From Pigoraptor vietnamica (lineage: Eukaryota > Opisthokonta > Filasterea): a stretch of DNA of 12,345 nt. The number at the start of each line of letters is the position of its first letter. The stretch's first letter is position 1. The position numbers were made by a program, and so were the translations under genes. The notes beneath the pieces were generated by a model. It had not been told where the DNA came from and did no database searches. It saw only the letters and a program-made list of their open reading frames with translations. Location of the stretch: assembly GCA_943704525.1 (NCBI GenBank), contig CALSCQ010002970.1, positions 1 through 12,345 of the forward strand, in the 5' to 3' direction. Below are positions 1 to 7,272 of this stretch, piece by piece.

Positions 1-49
1 CCCCTCTTTCTTCTCATGCCTTTTCATGCCATCACCCCCTGCACTTCAG

Positions 50-603
50 CGGCACGGAAGAATATGCGAACGCCGTTGGCCGTGTGGACATTATCAATTC
101 GACGCTCGGCAAGGCGCTGGGCGGTGCATCGGGTGAGTTTCACCACTGCAACGGGTGCTCCATTGTATGACGATGCCCACTCACCGTCGGCCAAACACCC
201 TAACCCTAATCCCCCCAGGTGGCTACACGACGGGCCCCGCGGAGATTGTCGAGCTCCTTCGTCAGCGCGCACGGCCGTATCTCTTCTCGAATTCGGTGCC
301 GCCCCCCGTAGTTGGCTCGGCAATTAAGGTATGCGGTGGCCAGCGCGTTTGTACTCGTGTGTAGGTGAGGCAATTCACACGCGCACAGCATTTGCACACT
401 CACGCAACCCTTCTCTTCACATCGCCAGGTGTTCGATATGATCACGTCCTCCAGTGAGCTGTGCGCTAAGGTTGCGGAGAACACGCGGCTGTTCCGGACC
501 AAGATGAAGGCGGCCGGTTTCCGCATTCTCGTAAGTTTCCTCTCCTCTGCCGTGCGCAGAAGCAGATTCGCACGCACGCACGCACGCACGCACGCACAGA
601 CAG

Positions 604-641
<38 letters not shown>

Positions 642-1107
642 CACACACACACACACACACACACAACACACACACAAACACACACACACACACACACGCT
701 GTCAACACGGAAGCAATCGTTCCTTTCTAATTTGCTGACTCCTTTCTTCCCTAGGGCGACGACCACCCAATTGCGCCCGTCCTCATCGGCGACGCCAAGC
801 TTGCGTCGCAATTTGCGGACGAAATGCTCAAGCACGGCGTGTATGTCATTGCCTTTAGCTTCCCCGTCGTCCAGCGTGGTGGGTGCGGGCTTCTCGAAGC
901 CCCATTTACTCTGTGCACGCACATGTGTGTCTCTCCACACTTCAGGTACACACGTGCGCTCACGTAGATGCCCCTCCCATTCACACGCCCCACCTTGCAG
1001 GCAAGGACCGCATCCGTGTGCAGCTCTCTGCGGCGCACACAACCGACCAAGTCATGCGCGCCGTCGACGCCTTCACCGCAGTCGGCAAGCAGCTCAAGGT
1101 CATTTGA
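50..1107 (+). CDS. GCAT: Glycine C-acetyltransferase (2-amino-3-ketobutyrate CoA ligase), 3' portion, 5 exons
   Basis: PLP-dependent mitochondrial enzyme of threonine breakdown. It cleaves 2-amino-3-ketobutyrate with CoA to give glycine and acetyl-CoA, acting after threonine dehydrogenase. Exons, each joined by GT-AG introns with matching phase, are 50-132, 219-328, 429-530, 755-878 and 1001-1107 (TGA at 1105-1107). They give about 174 C-terminal residues; the N-terminal half and its leader lie left of the window, and bases 1-49 are intron ending in TTCAG. The PLP-lysine motif [16 protein letters not shown] is split by the first intron, with the lysine codon at 111-113. It is followed by [12 protein letters not shown], then VMLGDA-like VLIGDA, a [10 protein letters not shown] strand and the family-typical [10 protein letters not shown] segment, whose arginine in this fold binds the substrate carboxylate. 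The order and spacing match bacterial KBL and animal GCAT. One deviation is that the usual VVPKG reads VVQRG at the exon 4/5 junction (this is seen in sequence). The related ALAS, KBL-like BioF and SPT enzymes fit less well because the TTGP and RARPYLFSN segments are GCAT-like. Confidence 0.95.
571..697. repeat. Compound (CACG)n-(CA)n microsatellite in GCAT intron
   Basis: About 27 bp of CACG units (571-597) is followed by about 90 bp of almost pure CA (608-697), broken by a few AACA interruptions. It lies wholly inside the third visible GCAT intron (531-754), on the sense strand as CA. It accounts for the very long His-Thr or Cys-Val reading frames in this stretch, which are not genes. Alternating purine-pyrimidine runs of this sort are known to form Z-DNA and to be length-polymorphic. 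Confidence 0.97.
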
Positions 1108-1116
1108 AATACACGG

Positions 1117-1266
1117 GTGTGTGTGCTTCTCTCTGACCCTCCCTTTCGGCTAGGTGGTTATTGCTGTTGTGCGCTTCTCACAGGATGTGGTGCTTCTCTC
1201 TGCGTGTGTGTAGCTCTCTCTCTGCCTTCCCATTTCGGCTAGATGCTATTACTGTGTACGCTTCTC
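1117..1266. repeat. Degenerate 63-bp direct duplication downstream of GCAT
   Basis: Copy one (1117-1179) and copy two (1204-1266) share the same succession: a GT run, CTTCTCTCTG or CTCTCTCTCTG, a TTTCGGCTAG core, then a run ending in CGCTTCTC. The period is about 87 bp, and a partial third start (TGCTTCTCTCTG) sits at about 1190. The pyrimidine tract followed by CGGCTAG looks like a splice acceptor, so the unit could derive from an intron end, but no exon follows it. The rest of the 1108-1635 gap between the convergent GCAT and small mitochondrial genes shows nothing recognisable and no clear AATAAA for either gene. Confidence 0.65.
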
Positions 1267-1635
1267 CGTGCGCTTGTGTGCTTATCGTCAAAAGACCGCT
1301 TGCGTGCAAACAAGATGCATACTGCACGTACCCAATTTTTGTTGTCTTCCACCCGTTTGTGGAATATGTATTATGAGACGACGCGGCGCACACGCGAGTA
1401 TTTGTACATGCGAAACGGCTCGCCGAGAAGCACTTTCGCGGCTGTCCGTTCCCCTCCCCTCTTCTTCCCTCAGTCGAACGCCAGGTACCATAGGAGGCGC
1501 AGAGCGGCCTGTTCTCCAATTACGTCCGTGTTCGACTTAGGCCGTCTTGAGGAAGGTCTTCTCCCTAAAGGCGAGAGATATGTGAGCGCATGTTCGAAAA
1601 ATGCAGCCGTACTCCTCAGCACTCAAGACGGATGC

Positions 1636-1824
1636 TCACCGGTTGTACACGTAGAAGCCAAGCGACGCAAGGAGGGTCCCCCCGCCGACGAGGGAGACGT
1701 TGGCGGCGTTGAACACGGGGTGCTCGTTGTAGTGTTCGAGATGAATGGCGCGGCGCTGGAGAGCAGCGCGGGCAGTGACCGGGCGCGCAACGGCGGCGAC
1801 GCGGGTGGCAACGGTGCGGAGCAT
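1636..1824 (-). CDS. Small single-span protein with mitochondrial-type presequence (62 aa)
   Basis: Intronless frame from ATG at 1824 to TGA at 1636. The longer open frame upstream has no convincing coding character; this ATG is preferred because it lies about 90 bp downstream of a good TATA box and starts a textbook targeting leader. Residues 1-26 are rich in Arg and Ala with no acidic residue (MLRTVATRVAAVARPVTARA then LQRRA), as expected of a mitochondrial presequence. Residues 27-41 are polar (HLEHYNEHPVF). Residues 42-60 form one hydrophobic span (VSLVGGGTLLASLGFYVY) ending in Asn-Arg. Size and layout resemble the small nuclear-encoded subunits of respiratory complexes or ATP synthase in the inner membrane. 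I cannot assign a specific subunit; COX7-like or NADH dehydrogenase accessory subunits are possibilities only. It converges on GCAT with about 530 bp between the stops. Confidence 0.62.
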   Translation of the reverse strand: MLRTVATRVAAVARPVTARAALQRRAIHLEHYNEHPVFNAANVSLVGGGTLLASLGFYVYNR

Positions 1825-1910
1825 CTTGTTTCTTGTTCGTTCGAGCCTAGTCTGGCTGGAGTGTTCAGTGGCTGTTTTGGTTGGTTGGAGTTTCTGGTAC
1901 GGAGACGAGG

Positions 1911-1920
1911 CCTTTTTATA
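1911..1920 (-). promoter_or_regulatory. TATA box for the 62-aa mitochondrial protein gene
   Basis: Reading on the minus strand gives TATAAAAAGG, a close match to the TATA consensus. It is 87 bp upstream of the ATG at 1824, leaving room for a 5' leader of about 55-65 nt if initiation is 25-30 bp downstream. It is the only strong TATA element seen upstream of any gene in the window. Confidence 0.6.
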
Positions 1921-2079
1921 CACACGGATCTTGTGTGTGACTGGCCTTGTGTGTGGCTGAGCAGTGCGACGACTGCGAGACGAGTGGCCGCTCGTTCGCC
2001 AGATAGGAGGGCGCGACTGCGAGTTTCGGCATCGCTGGCGATTTCTCCCATTGCACTGCGACAATGGTGTGAAAATGCG

Positions 2080-2095
2080 CCAAATTCCAATTTGG
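2080..2095. promoter_or_regulatory. Palindromic site CCAAATT-N2-AATTTGG
   Basis: Perfect 7-bp arms separated by two bases, about 160 bp upstream of the TATA box of the small mitochondrial protein gene. A dyad of this size is typical of a dimeric DNA-binding protein site. No factor is identified, and a chance palindrome is possible. Confidence 0.3.
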
Positions 2096-2208
2096 TGGGA
2101 TACGCCCAGTGCCGGAACTTCACAGTCCGTCAGTGGTGCTGGATTACCCAGACAAACATGTTACCCCCGACCGAACTGTGTCCAGATTGCAACAAGCAAT
2201 ACTCGAGG

Positions 2209-2246
2209 AGTGCATAGGTTAGGGTATGCCTAACCCATAGTGCACT
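2209..2246. repeat. Imperfect inverted repeat with telomere-like GGTTAGG core
   Basis: GGTTAGG (2217-2223) and CCTAACC (2229-2235) are perfect arms around a 5-nt spacer. AGTGCA (2209-2214) and TGCACT (2241-2246) extend the dyad outward, with a 3-nt size difference between sides. The inner arms contain TTAGGG-like sequence. It could be a short foldback element remnant or a degenerate telomeric insertion. Confidence 0.45.
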
Positions 2247-2441
2247 TTGGCCAGCTGAAAATGCCGCTTTGTGCTAGCAATAACAAAGGGAGTCTTGAGG
2301 CGTAGGCGACGGTGAATAAAACTTTCTTTTCTTCATCGTGCGCCGGCAATTGAAACGCTCAGTGCTGTGAATCATGTGCTTATGTCAGAGTGCTGATGTG
2401 TAAAGTGCGCTGCTTGCGGGTGCGACTGTGTGACGTGCGCT

Positions 2442-2470
2442 CGGGAGTGTGTGAGTCTGGCGCACTCCCG
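2442..2470. repeat. Hairpin, 8-bp stem CGGGAGTG/CACTCCCG
   Basis: Perfect 8-bp arms with a 13-nt loop, G+C-rich and stable as RNA on either strand. It lies about 235 bp beyond the CNB stop codon, so it may be in that gene's 3' UTR or in a separate RNA. Confidence 0.5.
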
Positions 2471-2550
2471 TCAATGATGGGACCAGGGGTTCAGCTTGGA
2501 TGAGGTCGCGTCCGCATGCCGTCCGCGCTGATTGCGCCAACTGGCCAGTG

Positions 2551-2581
2551 CCTGTCGAACTGAGTAAATCACCTCGACAGG
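2551..2581. repeat. Hairpin, 8-bp stem CCTGTCGA/TCGACAGG
   Basis: Perfect 8-bp arms with a 15-nt loop, two bases after the perfect ACTGGCCAGT palindrome at 2540-2549. It sits about 120 bp beyond the CNB stop codon and 80 bp from the other 8-bp hairpin. Confidence 0.5.
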
Positions 2582-2702
2582 AACATATTTCAGGCTCGAG
2601 TGAACAATAGTGAATTGGAGACACGCCGCCGCACACGCTTTCACGCAGCAATAAAACGCTCAACGCGCTCGCACGCAAAACCAAAGCTTTAGCACGCAGA
2701 TG

Positions 2703-4793
2703 TCACGACGGCGGCGTTCGAGACTCCTTCCCGCCGTCAGCCGCCGACCCCTCGCCGCCGGGAATGGGGCTCTGCGCTTGCGAGGTGTCCTGCGTGAGGC
2801 TCCCGTTGCGGCTGCGTTGAGGCAGTTGCGGCGGCGCGGCCATTTGAATGGGGTCGTTGCGTTCGAGGTACTGCTGGAAGCGCCGCGAAGCAATCACAGA
2901 GAACTTCTTCGCAATGTCCGGAAATTGCTTGAGGACCGACTCGAGGTGCTCCTTCGACAGCGACGTGCAGTAGCAGTTGGTGAGGGCGCGCACCGTCGCC
3001 GTGCGGGGGACGCTGTGGAACACGGCCAGCTCGCCGAAAAACGAGCCCGCATGGACCTCGTCGAAAACCTGCGTCTCGTCGGCAGAGATGATCTGCACGG
3101 TCCCCGTCTTGACAAAGTACATCTCCGTGTCGAGGTTTCCCTTCCGGATGATGATCGCGCCGCGCGGAAACACGTGCTTGTTCATGTTGGCCGACAGCCG
3201 GCGCGTAAACTCGAGCATCACCTTGTCGTCAATGCCCGCAATGACGTCCTCAGAGTGAAGCGATTCGCTCAGCGCGCGACGCCCCATCGCCGACGCACTG
3301 CTGCTTTGCCGTCGCAACGGCGTCTCAGAGGGCCGCTTCCCGCCGTTCGTCGCGCGCGACTCGCGCCGCGGTTCCTTTGGCGAGTGCCCTTCCGACTTCT
3401 CCGACAAGGCCGACTCGCGCCGAGGTGCGTTCTTGGGGCTACCGCCCTCGCCCGTACGTTTCCCGTGCGCAAGGTCCTTGAGCTCGAGCGAGATGATCGA
3501 ATTCTCAGACACCGCCTTCTGAAACGACGACGACGACGACGCCTTCGCCGAGGAAGGCCGGCGTTGAAGCGGTTGCATGGATCGCTCGGGCGACTGCGGC
3601 CGAGACTGCGACCGCGACAGCCTGCTTCCCCCGCCGTGCTCCGGTATGGCGCCCGTCACGTGATGCCCGGCGGCGGACGCCGGCAGCTCCACGTTCGAAA
3701 ACGACTGCTTCGTGTGGTCGACCCAGGGCCGCGACGCCGGCATGGGCGCAGACCGCACGTACTTGTTCACATTGGCAGCGCGCACGTCCGTCTGCGAGGA
3801 ACCCTTGGCGCCTGTCGCCGTCCCGTCGTGCAGCGATGTCTGCGACGGGTGCTTGCTGGCGATCGACATTTGGCTCGAGGCAATTCGCATGAGCGACTCG
3901 GTGGGATGCGACACGCCCATGAAGGTCCGCTTGGCCTCCTCGTCGAGGTTGCTTCGGTCCGGCTCCGAGACAAGCGACTCGCGCGGGCTCTCGCGCTTCG
4001 TGGTCTGTGGGGCCGCAGCCGTCGTCGAAGTAACGCCCATGAACGTCATCTTTCCTTCGTCTTCGAGCTTCACCGCAGGGTGTTCGCCCGTGAGAGAGTG
4101 CCGGGGCGTCATGTGTCGTCGGATAAGGCTCTCGCTGTTGGCGCGCCTTACGCTCGGTTTTCGCGCGGTTGAACTGGTGCCCGATTGTAAGGCAGACACC
4201 GAGGTCCTTCAAGACACAAAGCAAGAACAGTGGCGTTAGTGAGCGAGGTTGCGGAAGCGCACGGCATTTTAGAGAGTCGAAACATGCACATGCACATGCA
4301 CGCACGCACACCCGCCCACACGTGCATCCATAAACACACGTCACACCCGCACACACAAACACACCCGCCCATGCACACACGGGCGCGCTGGAGCAGTGCG
4401 TCCCGCACACCACGCAGTTCTTGTTCGAATGACGACCCACCCGACATCGCTCTTGCTCGCTTCGACAGCTGCAATCAGTTCCGATGCAAGGCTCCCGAGG
4501 TTCGACGACGTCGTAGTCTCCGTGCCCACCGACGGCCTCTCCTCACGGGACAGCGTTTTCGAATTTGTCAACGAGGGCGGTGCAGACGACGACGCCGCAT
4601 TTCCAGACGACGAAATCTCGTCCTTCAGCGTCGCCTCCGAGTGCTTCTCCTGATCACGCGCCGTGCTCCCATCGCCGTCTGTTCTTCGCGCCGTGTCACG
4701 CGCCGCAGGCTTCTCTTCCTTGGGCGCTTGTGCAGCGTGTCGCGACGCGTCCACGGCGGTGTTCCCGCCGCACAGCGAAGCAACGGCTCCCAT
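2703..4793 (-). CDS. Cyclic nucleotide-binding domain protein with predicted N-myristoylation (607 aa, 2 exons)
   Basis: Exons are complement 4441-4793 and 2703-4173; the intron 4174-4440 has a GTGGGT donor and CAG acceptor, and the phase rejoins as Asp-Val-Gly-Ser. An open-frame start at 4199 is a GTG inside this intron and is rejected; ATG at 4793 begins MGAVASLCGG, a good N-myristoylation signal (Gly2, Ser6) with Cys8 for possible palmitoylation, predicting membrane attachment. Residues 98-113 could form an amphipathic helix. Residues 119-430 are Ser/Arg-rich and probably disordered. Residues about 434-554 form a cyclic-nucleotide-binding fold: FPRGAIIIRKGNLDTEMYFV, then the phosphate-binding cassette FGELAVFHSVPRTATVRA, in which Glu499 and Arg508 would bind ribose and phosphate. 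The tail is rich in Ser, Gln and Pro. No kinase, channel or GEF domain is visible, so the effector role is unknown. Five RRxS sites (S325, S372, S390, S408, S445) suit a PKA-type kinase. Confidence 0.87.
4283..4382. repeat. CA/CACG-rich low-complexity tract in CNB intron
   Basis: Begins with three ACATGC units and continues as interrupted CACG and CA runs, read as TG-rich RNA in the minus-strand CNB transcript. It lies entirely inside the 4174-4440 intron, and its presence supports calling this stretch non-coding. Confidence 0.9.
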
Positions 4794-4810
4794 CTCTCAG
4801 AGAGACAGAA

Positions 4811-4826
4811 GGAGGCAGCAGCCTCC
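4811..4826 (-). promoter_or_regulatory. Short hairpin in CNB 5' leader
   Basis: GGAGGC and GCCTCC are perfect 6-bp arms around AGCA, 17 bp upstream of the CNB start codon. If transcribed it would fold in the leader just before the initiation codon. Whether it affects translation is unknown. Confidence 0.3.
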
Positions 4827-5702
4827 GCGCACGCACGCGCGCCTCGAAAAAGACGACACGACTACCGCGGCCGCATGCTTCACGCACAATGTCCACGTCG
4901 ATGCGACGGAGAATTACGCGCAGCGCGAGACGCTCACTGCAGCGACCCTTTGACCATGCCCGGCGAAATATGCGGGCGCGCAAGTTCGCGCCGCTCGACG
5001 AAGCACCACGGGAATGTGAAGAAAGGGTACACTGTCAACCCGGACGACACACTAAAGTTGCGCGGAGAAAAAAACAGAAGGCCAATTGCCGGCTTAAACT
5101 CAAGGCGAACCACGTGCACGCAATTGCCCCACCTAAGGACAGACTTCACGGAGGGCGAGAGAAAGAGTGAGAGCGAAAGCGTAGTGTTTTCCAATCTCTT
5201 CTCACGCACAATAGGTGCCCTGAAGTCCGGCAAGGCATGCACGAGAGTGTGCCATGACGACGATCCAGCCGGCAGCACAAATTGAAATCCGGGTGTAAAT
5301 TTACCCAGAAATGGCCATTTATTCCAGTTTGCAGTTCCCCCGCACCCTCCCTTGAAAAAGCTAGCACCATGACAACACACTAAGTCCCGGCCAATCCCTT
5401 TCACTTCCACAGCGTGCGGCTTTGAACAATAGTTCCGCTCTCTCCTCTCCAAAACGTCCACATCGGCGTGCCATGGCCGCTCGGAGGGCTACTGCGTTGA
5501 TTAAGTACACGAGCACCCGGCCGTGACTGTGCGTTGGGTCGTGCGACTCTATTGTGCGCGCGGGCTTGAACAACACGGCGTTCATTTTCGCGAGACACCA
5601 GAGGGCAAACGCACGCGCACGCGACCGGCCAATGTACAGCACAATAAAGACAACCCAACGTACGACAGCAATCGACGACAATTGGCAGCACTTGTTCAAA
5701 TT
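4827..5702. other. Intergenic stretch, no recognised gene
   Basis: Between the start of the CNB gene and the stop of MCU, both on the minus strand, so it should hold the CNB promoter and the MCU 3' UTR. Open frames exist (for example minus 4934-5461 and 5361-5699), but they begin at non-ATG codons or lack recognisable motifs and continue through what must be MCU 3' UTR. A plus-strand AATAAA occurs near 5643 without an associated gene. No TATA element is evident upstream of the CNB start. Confidence 0.55.
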
Positions 5703-7272
5703 TTACGCACGCTGGACCTTCTCCACTTCCTTCGCCACCGCACGCGTGATCTCTTCGCGTCGCTTGATGCGCGCAATATCCGACTCGACTTGCGCTATGG
5801 CGTCATGAAGCGAGTTGTACCTGCGGAGCTTCAATGTTCAGAGAGCGCACCGACCATCTCAACAAACAACGTGCGATAAACAACCGACCTGTCCACGTCC
5901 AGGTTCTTGCTGCGAGCAAGCTTCGCAAAGGCCGCGTTTGCCCTCCTCTCCTTCTCCCCGCTGTACTCAAAATCGCGCTTCGTGACGAAAAAGTAGCCCG
6001 CCGCAAGAATGGCCGTGCCGTACGTCACAAAGTACGTCACGGGCTCGATAATGTCCCACGAATACTCCCACCACGTGAGCCGCGCAAGCACCCCAAACTG
6101 GACGCCCATAAGGCCGATGCCAAAGAGCATGGCACGATCCGCGCGCGCGTGCGAGTTGTCCTCGATCTTGTCACGAATCTCCTTCATCGGCGCAATCTCA
6201 GTCTTCAGCACTTCCAGCTTGCTCTCGAGAGACTCGACCGTGTCGCTGCTGCTCATGGACGCGTGCATCTCTCGCACTGTGTTGCGAATCCGCTCAACGT
6301 CGGACGCTTCCGTCGCAAGCCGCTTGGCTGGAAGGTGTTATATAGTTGATAAGAAGGGTGCTTGTGTACAACCAACTACCGCAGAATCCTACGGCATACC
6401 TATCCAAACCACCTCACACACAGGCACGCACACGCAACACACATAAACAGACAGCGCACGTCATGCACGCACGCACGCACGCACGCACGCACACAACATA
6501 CACCACGCACCCACGCAGCCACACACGCGCACGCGCGGTGCGGGTTCCCAAACATGTGCACAACATTCATTTACATAAAGAGACTGACACGGGGGGAGCA
6601 CGCACCTTCGGGGCTGGTCTTGACGGCGATCGAAGCACTGTCCACCGACACGCTAAAGTCGCCCGACCTGAGAAGGTCACCGATGGCGGTCGATTGGGCC
6701 ACCCGCGTGCCGTCCGCGCTGCGCACGACCACGTCCTTGGCGTGCCCCTCTTCCTTGATGCTCTTGACAAGGTGTCCGACCGTCGACGCCGCCGGAAGCG
6801 AGAACAGGAGTGAGTCCTTCGCGAGGGGAAGCTTGACGCGCGCGGTGCCCCCCTCGACAAAGACGGTGGGCGGGGCTGGGGCGGCTGGGGCGTGCGAGAA
6901 TGTCAATCACATGTGGGAAAAACAAAACATGCGCAGTGTCAATCACATGTGTATAAGAAACATGCGAAGTGAAGATGAATAAACGCAAGTGCATTCGTGC
7001 GCCGTTCATCGCACGACTTACCCTTCGGCGGTGCTTGTGTGGCAGCGTATCGCACGGTGTTCTGAAATTCAATTTTCGCCTTTTAGTTTCACGTTTTCAA
7101 AATTCAAATCCGAGAGAAAAAGAAGGAATGGCCGTTAGCGCGGCGAGTGCGGCGACGCCCACACCCACGAGGAACGCAATGCGACTGGCAAGGGGCCAAT
7201 GGCGGCGAGACTCACCCTGGCGATGGCAAGCGCAATCGGCCCACGCCGCGCAAGTGCGGCCCTTGCGAACAT
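5703..7272 (-). CDS. MCU: Mitochondrial calcium uniporter pore subunit MCU, complete, 310 aa in 5 exons
   Basis: Forms the Ca2+-selective channel of the inner mitochondrial membrane. Exons (complement): 7216-7272, 7022-7061, 6606-6884, 5889-6327, 5703-5820. All four introns are GT-AG and all phases fit (donors GTGAGT, GTAAGT, GTGCGT, GTCGGT). Residues 1-32 are a basic leader (MFARAALARRGPIALAIAR) with no acidic residue. Residues about 40-125 form the N-terminal domain, with TARVKLP and SADGTRVAQST matching the animal MCU domain. Residues 127-190 are a coiled coil. Transmembrane helix 1 is at about 191-210, followed by the pore signature ARLTWWEYSWDIIEPVTYF, in which Asp217 and Glu220 form the two acidic selectivity rings. 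Helix 2 is at about 222-241, then a matrix coiled coil including YNSLHDAIAQVESDIARIKR. Ser215, just before the signature Trp, equals the human residue that governs Ru360 sensitivity. Length is slightly below human MCU (351). MICU or EMRE partners are not in this window. Confidence 0.96.
6417..6540. repeat. CA/GCAC microsatellite-rich tract in MCU intron 3
   Basis: Contains a (GCAC)n core at 6465-6493, flanked by interrupted CA and CACG runs. It lies within the 278-bp intron 6328-6605 that separates the MCU N-terminal domain exon from the channel exon. It is read as TG/GTGC in the transcript. Confidence 0.92.
6902..6970. repeat. Imperfect tandem duplication in MCU intron 2
   Basis: Unit one (6902-6937, 36 bp) and unit two (6938-6970, 33 bp) both begin GTCAATCACATGTG and end GAAACATGCGAAGT-like (AAAACATGCGCAGT in the first). 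They differ by a 3-bp deletion and a few substitutions. The pair abuts the MCU exon 3 acceptor within the intron 6885-7021, so a recent local duplication is likely. Confidence 0.8.

Larger units (their letters stand above)
1921..2702. other. Intergenic stretch with inverted repeats, no recognised gene
   Basis: Lies between the promoter of the small mitochondrial gene and the 3' end of the CNB gene. Open frames here have no recognisable motif. Visible structure: CCAAATT/AATTTGG with a 2-nt gap (2080-2095), an imperfect foldback (2209-2246) and two 8-bp-stem hairpins (2442-2470, 2551-2581). There is also a perfect ACTGGCCAGT palindrome (2540-2549), and plus-strand AATAAA hexamers at 2315-2320 and 2650-2655. 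The hexamers would serve plus-strand transcripts, but I see no plus-strand gene ending here. The 3' UTR of the CNB gene must lie in the right part of this stretch. Confidence 0.6.

Noticed and set aside
206-1136. Long frames rich in Cys-Val or His-Thr on both strands
   Set aside because: They read straight through the CA microsatellite and GCAT exons and introns; they are repeat artefacts.
2315-2655. Two plus-strand AATAAA hexamers as evidence for a plus-strand gene
   Set aside because: No credible plus-strand coding sequence ends upstream of them; the hexamer is common by chance.
2700-4172. A 490-codon open frame on the plus strand
   Set aside because: It is antisense to the CNB coding exon. 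Its Arg/Leu-rich translation is the usual shadow of GC-rich codons, with no motif.
2703-4199. Starting the CNB protein at position 4199
   Set aside because: The first codon there is GTG and lies inside the intron. Splicing to the upstream exon gives an ATG with a myristoylation signal and correct phase.
5361-5699. Minus-strand hydrophobic frame downstream of MCU
   Set aside because: It begins at TTG, starts only a few bases past the MCU stop and shows no family motif; it is probably 3' UTR.
7073-7095. CGCCTTTTAG resembling the U5 snRNA loop
   Set aside because: The invariant loop is not matched past the T run, no flanking U5 stem or Sm site is present, and the site falls in an MCU intron.
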